Shown here piece by piece: positions 19,707-29,423 of a stretch of 64,000 nt of DNA (the first letter of the stretch is position 1; the number at the start of each line of letters is the position of its first letter). The stretch covers positions 62,001-126,000 of the forward strand of contig NC_011674.1 in NCBI RefSeq assembly GCF_000150955.2, in the 5' to 3' direction. The position numbers and the translations under genes were made by a program. The stretch is from Phaeodactylum tricornutum CCAP 1055/1. Its lineage: Eukaryota > Bacillariophyta > Bacillariophyceae > Surirellales > Neidiaceae. The notes beneath the pieces are model-generated. The model had not been told where the DNA came from. It saw only the letters and a program-made list of their open reading frames with translations, and did not search any database.

Positions 19707-21180
19707 TGCAACAAAGGACTCAGTTCTTCGCAACATATGGATGACTGTTACATAAAATAGTGAATTGAGGCTCACATGCTTCATCTTGTAATCACGATGT
19801 GGAATATTGTAGTGTGATTCCATTGGAATGGTTTACATTTGACAGATTCAGAGTAAGGCCCCGTTGGATCAGCCACACTGCATGTGACTGTTACATTATT
19901 TCTCGAAGCAGCCGCCTTGTGTCCCTATCCGACTCGATTGGCGAGAGAACCGAGTCATCCCTGTCTAGCCCTTAGTTAATCAGTGCGCTCGAGTCTCGTT
20001 CACTGTCAAAATCCACCAGTGACGAGCGACTCGACGAGTGGACAGAGATTTAATCTTTGCTGTTGGTTCTAACGAGCCGTACATGTCGACAGGGTGTGGA
20101 GGTCAAAAGAGCAACGACATAGCTCGTACGCTAGCGCATATATCGTCGGCAGATTCGAGACGTTCTCGTGAAAATCTTTACAGTTAGTCAAACTACGTAT
20201 GTTTCCAAATTCTATCACCCAGCGTAGTGTCGCTGGGGTGGGGTGCTGGGATCGAGCGCGTGACCGTGACCGTTGGAATCCGTGAATGGTTTCGGTCGGG
20301 TTTGGTAGCCTTACCGGATTGCGGATTGCTTCCGCCGTGAGATTGGGAAGACTCGGAAGCAGAGAGAGGCTTGGGCGCGATTGCGGAGGAATTGGCGTGT
20401 GTTTTTTGGATCGTGCGGAGCGTCGATCGCGATTGTTTCCGACCTACGGAAGTGACTCACGTGCACGCGACGGAGCAATCTTGGGAATCCGGGATGGGCC
20501 AGATGGCACCCTAAATAAATGGATACAGGCCTGGTTTCGAATTAACGCTCCGACATGGATTGGCGATGCCGAGTGTCAAATGACGACGCCGACTACCGTC
20601 TATGCCAGGTTGGGTTCAACCTGTGGGATTGGTAGGATTTCTACGTATCGGAATCCTTTTCGACGTCACGACATCCCGCGAGAGAACAGCCATCTGCGCT
20701 GTTCCCACGAGAGGCCTTCTGCTCGCTCCTACTGGTCCACGTCCCCATGCAGGAATTCTTGGGAACCATCCCCGCACAAACAATTCCCCCCGCCACCAGC
20801 AGCAGCTGTCCGGTCTAACAGTATACACAGTCACAAACACACACACACAAACACCCCGAGCCGATCCGAAGCGAAGACCCATCACAAACCTTTTCAGTCG
20901 AAAAAAAATAATATAGAAACGTAGATTGCCTTCGCTGTTCGACATCCTTCGTCTGGAAGCTTCGCAAATCTCTACGGCGCGACCAAACTCCATTCAAGCT
21001 CGTACTCACAGACAATTCTCCCACAAACGAGAACGAAGTGACATCTTGGTCTTTGTGTATTGTTCGGATAACGAAAGACTCAATCAAGTTTTCTTGTTCT
21101 CATCCCGATTTGTATACACGCGGTAACCAACGAGTAACTAACAACAACTTGCAACCATTCGTACAAAATACTGCATCACC
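19707..21180. other. Long intergenic region before the F-box/SPRY gene
   Basis: About 1.5 kb. A TTCACTGTCAAA element lies at 19999-20010, TTTACAGTTAGTC at about 20177, and a short CA-rich repeat near 20830-20850. A 212-codon frame at 20286-20924 has low-complexity, Arg/Ser-rich content and no motif, so I do not call it a gene. Confidence 0.35.
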
Positions 21181-22884
21181 ATGACGACGACTACTACTGC
21201 GACAACCTTTCCCCATCCCAGCACTATCGATGACCTTCTCTCACGAGATTCTTCCCGTCCTCGCTTGGTATCTTGGGATGGCTTGGAAACCAACGAGACG
21301 GCCGACGACCAGGTCCGTCCCGTGGGATTCGGCAAGAACCACCGAACATCCTACCACAGCTCCAGTATGAGTACTTCGACCGATATCTCCGACTACAATA
21401 CGGCTGCCATGACCAGTCGGTCCTCCTCGGGTTCCTTGGAATCCGTAGCCTCCGAAACTACCAACGCTGCTTCCGTCAACAACCCTGCACTCCCAAGGGT
21501 ATCCGTTTCCGTTACGCCTTTGCCAACGTCAACGTTGCCCTTGCCCCTCAAGCGTAAGCGATCCAACGTTCGCTCCAGCCGTACCACACGCAAGCATCAG
21601 CAACAACAACACAGGACGACGTCGGTCCAAACACTGGATCGACTGTCTGACGATCTCCAACTCTACATTTCCAGCTTTTTGGAAACCTCCGATATTCGCC
21701 GCGTAATGCAGGTCTCGCATCGCTACCGTCGCGTCTTTGTGTCTGACGAATCGGAAGGTCTCTGGAAGGATCTCGTACACCGCGCCTGGCCTTGGCTTAA
21801 AACCGAACAAGCCGTGCTCGTGGACGCCCTGGATCTACCTACACCCTGTCCCGAAGGCACCAACTCGGCCAATATGAGCCTCCTCCTATCGTTGGCTTGC
21901 GAAAAGGCCACTTGTGTCGACGAATCGCACTTTTCACCCGTCAAGTGGAGCCGCTCACTCCGTCGCTGGAGACCGCGCAACAACGCCGTCGCGGAACTCC
22001 AAACCGTCCTCGCCAGCAACGGCATTCCCGCCGTGCAATTCACCGGACTCGTCGGCAAAGGTGATCGCTGCATCCGTGCCGATCACCCACTCGCGCGCCC
22101 GCAGGCGCTGGATCACAAGACCAACTTTACGACGATCCACAATCGGTCCCCCGTAGCGTCGAGCAAGAAGAAGGCGGCGCAGTTCTTGCACAAACTCTGT
22201 TGTTCCACTAAATCCGCCACCGAACAGCGCTGGCGACCCTTTGTCGCTCCCTTTCGCGCCTCGATTGGGTCTTCTGCACCCGATACGACACTTTCCGGAA
22301 CTCACGAAGACGTTTACGTGCATTTGACGCCCCGCCTCATTTCGTATTTCGAGGTCCGTATCCTCGAAGCGCCTCGTCGTCTCAACGAACCGACTACACT
22401 CGACGCTTTTCGCAACCACAACCTTACCGCAAACGGCATTACCGCGTCCGAATGCGTCGCGGTTGGCATTGCCAATGCCGCGTTTACGCTCCACGCCCGT
22501 ATGCCCGGCTGGGATCCACATTCGTACGGTTACCACGGTGACGACGGCGGTATTTTCCACGCATCGGGTCACATGGTCAAAACCTACGGTCCCACGTACG
22601 GTGTGGGCGATGTGGTCGGCTGCGGCATTGACTACGTCCACGGTGTCGTCTTTTACACCCTCAACGGACGGTATCTGGGACAAGCCTTTGTTCTGTCGCC
22701 GGACGATTTACACCGCGACTGGTATCCCGTCGTGGGTATGGATACCAACTGCCTCGTGCAGTGTAATTTTGGAGTCCACGAACCCTTTCTCTTTGATTTG
22801 CAACGCAAAATTGAATCGCAACGGCATTTGATTGTAGACACGTTGTTGCAATCGCGGTCGTCCCCGACGCCGCGAAGAAGTTGA
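21181..22884 (+). CDS. F-box and SPRY domain protein
   Basis: The ORF of 567 codons starts with ATG at 21181. The first 140 residues are Ser/Thr-rich with a basic patch (LPLKRKRSNVRSSRTTRK). An F-box follows at about 150-205: LDRLSDDLQLYISSFLETSD, IRRVMQVSHRYRRV, GLWKDLVHRAWPWL. From about 375 to 545 there is a SPRY domain: ISYFEVRILEAP, CVAVGIANAAFTLHARMPGW, SYGYHGDDGGIF, VVGCGIDYVHGVVFYTLNG and WYPVVGMDTN. SPRY domains bind protein partners, and the F-box links to Skp1 in SCF ubiquitin ligases, so this would be a substrate receptor. The combination resembles F-box/SPRY (FSN-like) proteins, but the middle is diatom-specific. No intron is seen. Confidence 0.88.
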   Translation: MTTTTTATTFPHPSTIDDLLSRDSSRPRLVSWDGLETNETADDQVRPVGFGKNHRTSYHSSSMSTSTDISDYNTAAMTSRSSSGSLESVASETTNAASVNNPALPRVSVSVTPLPTSTLPLPLKRKRSNVRSSRTTRKHQQQQHRTTSVQTLDRLSDDLQLYISSFLETSDIRRVMQVSHRYRRVFVSDESEGLWKDLVHRAWPWLKTEQAVLVDALDLPTPCPEGTNSANMSLLLSLACEKATCVDESHFSPVKWSRSLRRWRPRNNAVAELQTVLASNGIPAVQFTGLVGKGDRCIRADHPLARPQALDHKTNFTTIHNRSPVASSKKKAAQFLHKLCCSTKSATEQRWRPFVAPFRASIGSSAPDTTLSGTHEDVYVHLTPRLISYFEVRILEAPRRLNEPTTLDAFRNHNLTANGITASECVAVGIANAAFTLHARMPGWDPHSYGYHGDDGGIFHASGHMVKTYGPTYGVGDVVGCGIDYVHGVVFYTLNGRYLGQAFVLSPDDLHRDWYPVVGMDTNCLVQCNFGVHEPFLFDLQRKIESQRHLIVDTLLQSRSSPTPRRS

Positions 22885-24544
22885 AGTCTGAACAGTAATA
22901 CTTATAGTTCCATGGGGTACTTGCATATTGAGCACTCTTCGTGTAAGTAGGAAGTAATTTTATTAATAGAAGGAAAGTGTGGCAACAGCAGCTTATGTTT
23001 AGGTGTCACGTTGATGCCATAAAACACGGTCGTCGACGGCGTAGCGAAGCGAACTTAGGTTAGGGTCAAATGAATGTTAGACGTCGCAAACTTTCAAAAA
23101 ATGGCCAAACAAATTGTTGCTGCTGGAGCGGCGGTGACTCTTAACTCCTTTTTATTTTGTTCACAATTAAGAGTAGGGTGAGTATCGAAAATCCATACGA
23201 TTAACTAGCATATTGATACAGTCGCAGTGACGGGTAGGAACAGCGATCTAGGAAGATTGGAGATGACACAAGAAATGCCATATATTCAATGTCAATGTAA
23301 AGCAATCCATGGGACTGTTACAGAGACAATGCAGCAATCCTGATTTAGCGGACAAGGTGGCCAGGTTTTGCTTTTGAGGTATGTTCTTGTCCATGAGAGT
23401 GAGTTTAAAAGAAACCCAGCCATAGACAATATAGTATGGAACGAATCGAGGGTATGTGAGCCATACGAACTCGTATCAGCTGACATAAAAAGCTTCTTGA
23501 TGTTTTGAAAAGGTGCACATTAGCTATTGTAGCTCCAGGGATACCTTATTTGTTAGCTCTTTCAAGAGGGACAGGTACAGTGAAAGAACAATTGAGGTTT
23601 TTATATCTATACGCAACGCATGTCTGATTCGCTCTGTCACCGCGGACCCGCAAAATCGCGTTTGTACCTGCATATTCACAATCGAATGCCTTTACAATTG
23701 CTTCCTATTTGTGTTGACTACTGGCACGAACAAAAAGTACTGAGCTCATTTTCCAGACAAAGAAAGAATGATGTCTTTGGGCTGGTGGGGTGTCAGATTG
23801 TACTTGCTTTGCAGTTAGTTGTGTGTTGAAAATAATAGTCGAAGTAATTTGTATTGATGACCACAGAAACATTGATGAACAAAGTCAGCGAAGAAGTATT
23901 ACTGTAAGATGACAAAGTTCTTTCCTCCTTACTGTTTATCTTGTCAGTGGGGACAGAAGAGATTGTTTGACTCACCTTGAGAGTGGGAGTATGAAGTAAA
24001 GAGTACTATTGGTCAACACCATTACGGACTTTCTCTTAGCTGTTACAATTGCGAAGGAAGATCTGTAAGTCTTAAGATGACGTCAGAGATTCCAGCAACT
24101 TACAGTATCAGAAACTTTTATAATTCCTTCACTATCAGTCGTGCATGGGGACGTTCGATCCGTTCCAAACTCCGACCTCTCCGATATAATGCGACACTGA
24201 CACCGAGTCGGAGTGCACGACACCATGGGAATCACGACATTTCAACAACGCGAAGAGTTCTCCGAAGATTTCGCGAACTCGTAGAGTTGACCCAGTCGGC
24301 GTGACAGACACGCAAAATGCTCACACACGACACCTCCTACTGATGCGTTGATGGGGGAGCAAAGAAAGTGATTGTGATCTGTCTCGTTCCCCATAATGCA
24401 GCAAAAATTGCCCTTAACTAGCTCCGTTGTTACGGCGATGCCCACGACCAGTATCAAGGTTGTGTAAGTTTGAATACAGACATTTGGGGACGAAGTTTCA
24501 GGCGCGTTGCCTCTTTCTCACACGTAGGCCCATGTATACGTCGG
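22885..24544. other. Long intergenic region
   Basis: About 1.65 kb between two plus-strand genes. It is AT-rich with only short frames. A GTAAGT-like site near 24462 follows a short ATG frame at 24437, so a small 5' exon of the next gene could start there. Nothing else was recognised. Confidence 0.3.
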
Positions 24545-25363
24545 ATGTTGCCGTGTGGCTCCCACAGGCCTCACCATCACCATCGATATCGTGTCCCGTA
24601 TCGACGACAATGGGTTCTTCTCACGACTGTCTTGACGGTGACGGCTACGATCATGACCTGGTACGCGGCCTTTGCTTGCACCTTCTTATCCGTCCAGGGT
24701 AGTAGTCTAGTCACAGACCCCCCGCAGTACACCATCGGACTCTGGACCGTCCAACAAATTATCAATCCCGACCATCAAGCCTGCGTCGGATGGAACGATC
24801 ATACCGGGATTTTGTCCAGAAATGATTTGGACGGCCCCGTGCAAGTGGCCAAAGGTTTTAGTTTCATCGCTTGTATCGTGGCGCTCTACATACTCCTCCT
24901 CCTGGCCATCCCTGTTTGCCGCCGACACTGCTCTTTTCCCTGTTTCCGTCTCATCGCGTTCGCCCTGAGTCTCTTGACCTTTTCCTGTTTGTGTACGCTC
25001 CGATCGCACATCTGCCGTGACGCCCGCGAGTGCCGTCTCGACACGGCGGGTTGGGTCGCTGTCGCCGCTGGCACTGTTTGGCTCTTGACCGGGTTCGCCG
25101 CTGGTCGCGTCCCCCGTATCCCACCCGCCCACGTCAGCGGCCCCCACATTGTCCGCGCCGTTGCCGCCTCGCACATCGATCTCTCCCGTCCCGAATTCCA
25201 TCGCGGATCCGAATACCGCACCAATCTGGGTGAGATCTGTATCATTCGGGAGACCAGTGAGTCGGAAGAAAGGCAAGGAGGAATTTACACGACCTCGACG
25301 CTCCAGTCGAGCCCGGATGGCAGCGGTAGTGGTTCGTCCGTTTCTGCCAACGCTATCGCCTAA
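24545..25363 (+). CDS. Four-span membrane protein, unknown function
   Basis: I use the first ATG in the frame at 24545, giving 272 residues; the frame is open upstream and a 5' exon is possible. Hydrophobic segments: VLLTTVLTVTATIMTWYAAF (about 26-45), GFSFIACIVALYILLLLAIP (about 101-120), FRLIAFALSLLTFSCLC (about 130-146) and WVAVAAGTVWLLTGFAAG (about 166-183). Between spans 1 and 2 is a loop with GLWTVQQI and cysteines. The C-terminal 90 residues are polar with acidic clusters and Ser/Gly. The tetraspan topology with a GLW in the first loop is common in diatom-specific families of unknown role. No catalytic motif was seen. Confidence 0.65.
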   Translation: MLPCGSHRPHHHHRYRVPYRRQWVLLTTVLTVTATIMTWYAAFACTFLSVQGSSLVTDPPQYTIGLWTVQQIINPDHQACVGWNDHTGILSRNDLDGPVQVAKGFSFIACIVALYILLLLAIPVCRRHCSFPCFRLIAFALSLLTFSCLCTLRSHICRDARECRLDTAGWVAVAAGTVWLLTGFAAGRVPRIPPAHVSGPHIVRAVAASHIDLSRPEFHRGSEYRTNLGEICIIRETSESEERQGGIYTTSTLQSSPDGSGSGSSVSANAIA

Positions 25364-25570
25364 CTAGATGAAGGACGAGTTGTTTAGAACGAACTACTCC
25401 TCTTGCACGGGGGCGTCTGCGTGAAGCCTGCACACTTCTTCTTGAACTTTGATCAGTATGTATGCGTTCCCTACGGCCTTCCCTAGTTATAAATTTTTTT
25501 GTACCATTTACCCGACCGCTTTATACTCCACGCAAACCCTGCCGTGCCGTGAAGGTCGTCTCGGGATATT

Positions 25571-27058
25571 CTACGTAAACCTATTATTGCACATTGCCAC
25601 CGACGCTGAACTGATCGAACTTACGTCCGAGATGGACACATCGTGGGATCGGGTCCGATTTTGGTGTCGATGTAACGGGAAACGGATGAAATAGCATCCG
25701 GCTGTATCGGGTACACCGGCCCCTCCGTGATGTGCGTACAATGGTCGCCGTCGGCCGTGAGGAAGCGGCAATTGACTACCGCCAAAACCCTCTTGCTGTT
25801 GATGCTGAATAGCCGATAATATTTCGCCTTCATCGTCGCAGGCCCGGGCGTCAAGAACGTCGAATTCTTGACAATCCCATTGCGCTGCCGTTGTGGCGCT
25901 CAATTCTTCCGCACCTTGCAACACGCGGCCTGTCTTGGACGGATCCGATAACATTTGAGATACAGCCGTCCCGAGCCGATGCAAGCCCAACGCGGAAGGC
26001 AACAACAGTGCTGTCCCGATGCAAAAAACTCCCCAACCGAGCCCCTTGTCTACCGGATCCATGTGGTCCACCACAAGGACGGCTCCGCCAATACTAACGA
26101 GTACTAACACTCCGGCAAAGATCATACTGAGTCGTCGACATAAAACGGGACGACAACATACGGCCCCATCGTTCACGTCCTGCTGCTGTTCCAGCAATTC
26201 TCGCTTCCAGTCCTCCTTGAGCATGGAAACGGTAGGTTCGTGCGGTAACACGAGAAGCTCGACGTTGGCAAAGCCTTCTTCCAAGGGCACGGTGGTCTGG
26301 AATTGTTTACGAATTTGGAAGCGTGTCACCGTACCCTTTGCGTGGTTGCCGTTCGCGTTGCCTGGACTGGCCGGTGAGTGATTGTATTCCAAAACGGAAT
26401 CGTCAGCGCCACAGTTTCTTCGCGTGTGAGTCCAACGTGCCACCATATCGTCCGTTTCGGCGCGGCGTTCCAGATGGATCATGTAATCAATGATTGCCGA
26501 GTAGCAGGGGATTCCAGTACCGAGGGAATCCGCCGCGATCTGGACCTGCCGCACGTTACCGGCGACGACCACACTCTGGTCGTGAAATTTCCACAGATCT
26601 GTGCGGACGAAACCCGTCAACATCCATACCGTCCAGGTCAGTGCCAAACTCAAACACAATAAGACGTCAGTCAAATCCAAGTAGCGCGGTTCGTTACTGC
26701 TATTGTTGCTGCCACCAAAATGGTGACGCGCATTGTTGGTGTTGCTGCGCAACGATGAATAGCTCTGGCCGGATGTTTGCGACGACTGGTCGTTGTTGTT
26801 GTTGTTGTTGTTTGCGCTGGTCGTAAAGGTGCTCGTCTGGTAGTCGTACTCCAAACTCTGCTCTAGTCGACGCGCCGAGGATAACTCGCTGGTCGACGTT
26901 GCCCTGCAAAGGCTGTGCGTCGATGTTGAGGCTAGCCACAGCAAACATAGCTGCATCCAGTATGGAGGAAAGTTCTGTCGTGCTATGACCCTCTTAACAG
27001 TGCTACGGTCTCGGGCTGCACGTTTACGGGACTGTCCAGTCGGTCGGGGAGGGATCAT
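25571..27058 (-). CDS. Membrane protein with signal peptide, unknown function
   Basis: I start at the ATG at 27056-27058 (MIPPRPTGQSRKRA); the open frame extends to 27307 but that part is low-complexity. This gives 495 residues. A hydrophobic stretch (YWMQLCLLWLASTSTHSLC) can act as a signal, followed by an Asn/Ser-rich region with a run of N. Membrane segments: LTDVLLCLSLALTWTVWMLT, LSMIFAGVLVLVSIGGAVLV and GWGVFCIGTALLLPSALGL. Between the first and second is a soluble domain with QSVVVAGNVRQVQIAA, a Tyr-rich IIDYMIH strand and FQTTVPLEEGFANVELLVLP; this is weakly like DUF3592-type domains (G-x-V then a Y-x-V strand). The tail is charged with His-rich pieces. It shares a TVWxLTGF motif with the convergent gene at 24545-25363, perhaps by chance. 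Confidence 0.6.
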   Translation of the reverse strand: MIPPRPTGQSRKRAARDRSTVKRVIARQNFPPYWMQLCLLWLASTSTHSLCRATSTSELSSARRLEQSLEYDYQTSTFTTSANNNNNNNDQSSQTSGQSYSSLRSNTNNARHHFGGSNNSSNEPRYLDLTDVLLCLSLALTWTVWMLTGFVRTDLWKFHDQSVVVAGNVRQVQIAADSLGTGIPCYSAIIDYMIHLERRAETDDMVARWTHTRRNCGADDSVLEYNHSPASPGNANGNHAKGTVTRFQIRKQFQTTVPLEEGFANVELLVLPHEPTVSMLKEDWKRELLEQQQDVNDGAVCCRPVLCRRLSMIFAGVLVLVSIGGAVLVVDHMDPVDKGLGWGVFCIGTALLLPSALGLHRLGTAVSQMLSDPSKTGRVLQGAEELSATTAAQWDCQEFDVLDARACDDEGEILSAIQHQQQEGFGGSQLPLPHGRRRPLYAHHGGAGVPDTAGCYFIRFPLHRHQNRTRSHDVSISDVSSISSASVAMCNNRFT

Positions 27059-27924
27059 GATCAATGTGCGTGTGTGTGTGTGACGTTCGTGCCGTTTACT
27101 TCCGTTGCTGCAGCCTTTGTGATTGTACCCTGAGTGACGTACGGTAGTCGCCAACAGCAACAGCCTATGGCTGACTCCTTTCGATAGGAGAACTAGCAAA
27201 CGAAGGAACGAACGAACGAACGAATGGTAGCGTCGAAAGCGCCGACCGCGAGACAGACACTGTTCCGGTCCAAGCAATACCGGTAATGAATCTCCCGTCT
27301 CGTACAATCCTCAAAAATCTCGGTCGAACAACGCAGTGTCTTTTGCTGACTGCCGGTGCGGTGGAGAGTGGAATGCGTTCGGCTAGACACTCGACGCACT
27401 GGCGTTCGAACAAAGTAACGGATCGATCGTTACCATCGTCCTGCGTCTCAAGTGCCGAATACTCAGGAGTGAGTCGGTCGATCCTGCAAAAATGACAAAC
27501 GAAATAATCCGGCGCACTTCGAATACCACCGGGTTACGAAACCCGAAAGTACTTGCCCGAACAAAAATTACCTCGCTCACAGTCAGCGAGAGTCCGAGAC
27601 GGACTGCTATGGGTGGTTCCTCACACACACGTTCCCAACCAACGGAAGAACTCTAGAGCTACTAGATCTTGACACGGGCTGGACTCTCAATCTTTAGGGT
27701 GCTTCGCCAAAGGATTTTTCCAAGTCAGTTCCCTTTCCCGTGGTCCCTGCAGTAATTAAGGTTCGGTTCGACAACACACGTGAAACGACCGTAATGTACT
27801 TCTGAGCTAGGTTCATGTTTCAAGTCTAAAAAATACTTGTGCATTGATTATTTTACGATGTCGGACCTTTATCGTCACACACATACACAAACACTCGCTC
27901 ACAAGAAAGCATCACTATGGACGA
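27059..27924. other. Intergenic with simple repeats and an ACAGTCAG element
   Basis: This is the upstream side of the membrane protein gene and the 3' flank of the HIR gene. There is a (GT)n stretch near 27062-27082, (AACG)n near 27205-27222, and CTCACAGTCAGC at 27576-27587. Short frames have no domains. Confidence 0.35.
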
Positions 27925-28803
27925 TTAGGCGGTCTTGCCGGCACCACTGGCAGTCTTCAAAAAGCTGGCTCCGACCGAATTTTGGAGCGCCGCAACGGTG
28001 GCGGGATCGTGTTCCAAAAACAGCGAGTTGGCTCCTACTACGGAGAGCGTATCAAAGTACTGACTGAGCAGCAAAATATCCATGACATCCTTGGGTCGTG
28101 CACCTTCCACTTCGCTACTAAATTCCGAAACACTGGCCTGTAGACCTTCCACAATGGCCTTGCGCTGCCGGGCGACTCCGAGCCCACTGAGGTAACGGGC
28201 TTCCGCGTCGGCTTCGGCAGCTTTGACTTGGCGGGTCTTGTCGGCTTCGGCCTTGTGCGAAGAGGCTTCTTTGAGACGCCGGGAGGCGTTGATTTCGTTC
28301 ATGCTGGCCTTGACCTTGGAATCCGGCGACAAGTCCGTCACCAACGTGTTACGGATTTCGTAGCCGTACTCGAGCATGACGCTTTGCAGCTGTTCCAGAA
28401 CCGCCTTGGCGATATCGTCCTTACTCGCAAAGGCTTCGTCGAGTTCCATTTTAGGTACGGTGGAGCGCACAACGTCAAAGACGTAGGACTGGATCTGTCC
28501 ACGGGGATCGGTGAGTCGGTAAAAGGCGTCGTAGGCGGCTTCCGCCAGTACGCGGTACTGTACCGCCACGGCTACCTGCACAAAGACGTTGTCCCGCGTC
28601 TTGGTTTCGCACACGACGTCGAGTTGCTGAATACGCAGCGTGAGGCGTCCTACGATGGACACGAGCGGCCAACACAGACAGTGTAGACCGGGATCGAGCA
28701 AGCGCTTGAATTGACCCAAGTCTTCCACTACGGCGACTTCCTGCGTGCGGACACATTGAAAACAGCAGCAACCGCCGCCTGTGACGGGACCAAATTCTTC
28801 CAT
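27925..28803 (-). CDS. Hypersensitive-induced response (HIR)/SPFH band-7 protein
   Basis: The start is the ATG at 28801-28803 (MEEFGPVTGGGCCCFQC), giving 292 residues; the frame runs further upstream but without ATG. It has the HIR order: a Cys-rich N-terminus that may be acylated, then the SPFH domain (VAVVEDLGQFKRLLDPGLHC, TLRIQQLDVVCETKTRDNVF, VAVAVQYRV, DVVRSTVPKMELDEAFASKD), then an Ala/Glu/Lys-rich coiled coil (MNEINASRRLKEASSHKAEA) and a C-terminal DILLLSQYFDTL helix. HIR proteins oligomerise on the cytosolic face of membranes and organise microdomains; in plants they are linked to defence and ion channels. The length is typical. It is divergent from the carboxypeptidase gene and shares its promoter region. 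Confidence 0.92.
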   Translation of the reverse strand: MEEFGPVTGGGCCCFQCVRTQEVAVVEDLGQFKRLLDPGLHCLCWPLVSIVGRLTLRIQQLDVVCETKTRDNVFVQVAVAVQYRVLAEAAYDAFYRLTDPRGQIQSYVFDVVRSTVPKMELDEAFASKDDIAKAVLEQLQSVMLEYGYEIRNTLVTDLSPDSKVKASMNEINASRRLKEASSHKAEADKTRQVKAAEADAEARYLSGLGVARQRKAIVEGLQASVSEFSSEVEGARPKDVMDILLLSQYFDTLSVVGANSLFLEHDPATVAALQNSVGASFLKTASGAGKTA

Positions 28804-29423
28804 GACGTAAAAGGCAAAGTGTACGAGTGAATGCGAGTATGTGTGGGACAAGAGTACCACAACCGAGAACAATTACTACAAGGATGTACAGAGATACAAC
28901 AACTCATGCAACGAGGATATAGAGAAGGGCAAAGTTTTCCAGTCGCGCCGCAGCTCACAGTCAGTTGTCGCGGCAGAGAGAACGCACGTTTACCTATATT
29001 TCGACGACGCATATGCGGTACTCACAGTCAGTCAACTTTTCACGGAGCGAATCCGTGTCACTGCGGTTATGGTTGCGCAATTCTCGGGACTCGAGGATTC
29101 GCGTAGAATGGCTTCTCATCGCGAGGATCCATTCGACTCACTGTCAGTCTGTTCCCAGTCAGAGCGAGTATTCTCTGCGGCGTGTGACTCATGTGAATCA
29201 CAGTCAGTCGCGGGGTCGACGAAGTAAGCACAGGCGGCGGAAGTCGTTCCTAGAATGGACTGTGAGCTTCCTGATGGTACCAGAATATTTCGAAACGAAA
29301 CATTGCAACATTTAAATTTAAAACTACTTCTCATACCGACTGACTGTGACTCACACGCCAAACTCAGCTGTGAGTTTCAGATTTCACGTATTTGTACCGT
29401 TTAGGTAGTAGGTTGCCCCCTCC
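28804..29423. promoter_or_regulatory. Bidirectional promoter with a cluster of ACTGTGA/TCACAGT elements
   Basis: The 620-bp gap between the HIR gene (minus) and the M32 carboxypeptidase gene (plus) contains repeated copies of one short motif in both orientations: CTCACAGTCAGTT (28954), CTCACAGTCAGTC (29021), TCACTGTCAGT (29138), CCCAGTCAG (29154), ATCACAGTCAGT (29197), GACTGTGAG (29258), GACTGACTGTGACTCAC (29338) and AGCTGTGAG (29366). This density is far above the rest of the window, where single copies occur in many gene-free gaps. I infer a promoter or transcription-factor site; no protein is known to me for it. Confidence 0.5.

Noticed and set aside
20286-20924. A 212-codon plus-strand ORF in the gap before the F-box/SPRY gene
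   Set aside because: Low-complexity Arg/Ser/His-rich translation with no motif, and the start is not supported; better read as promoter or UTR sequence.
23040-23070. Telomere-like TTAGG repeat
   Set aside because: Only one or two imperfect units within a gene-free gap.
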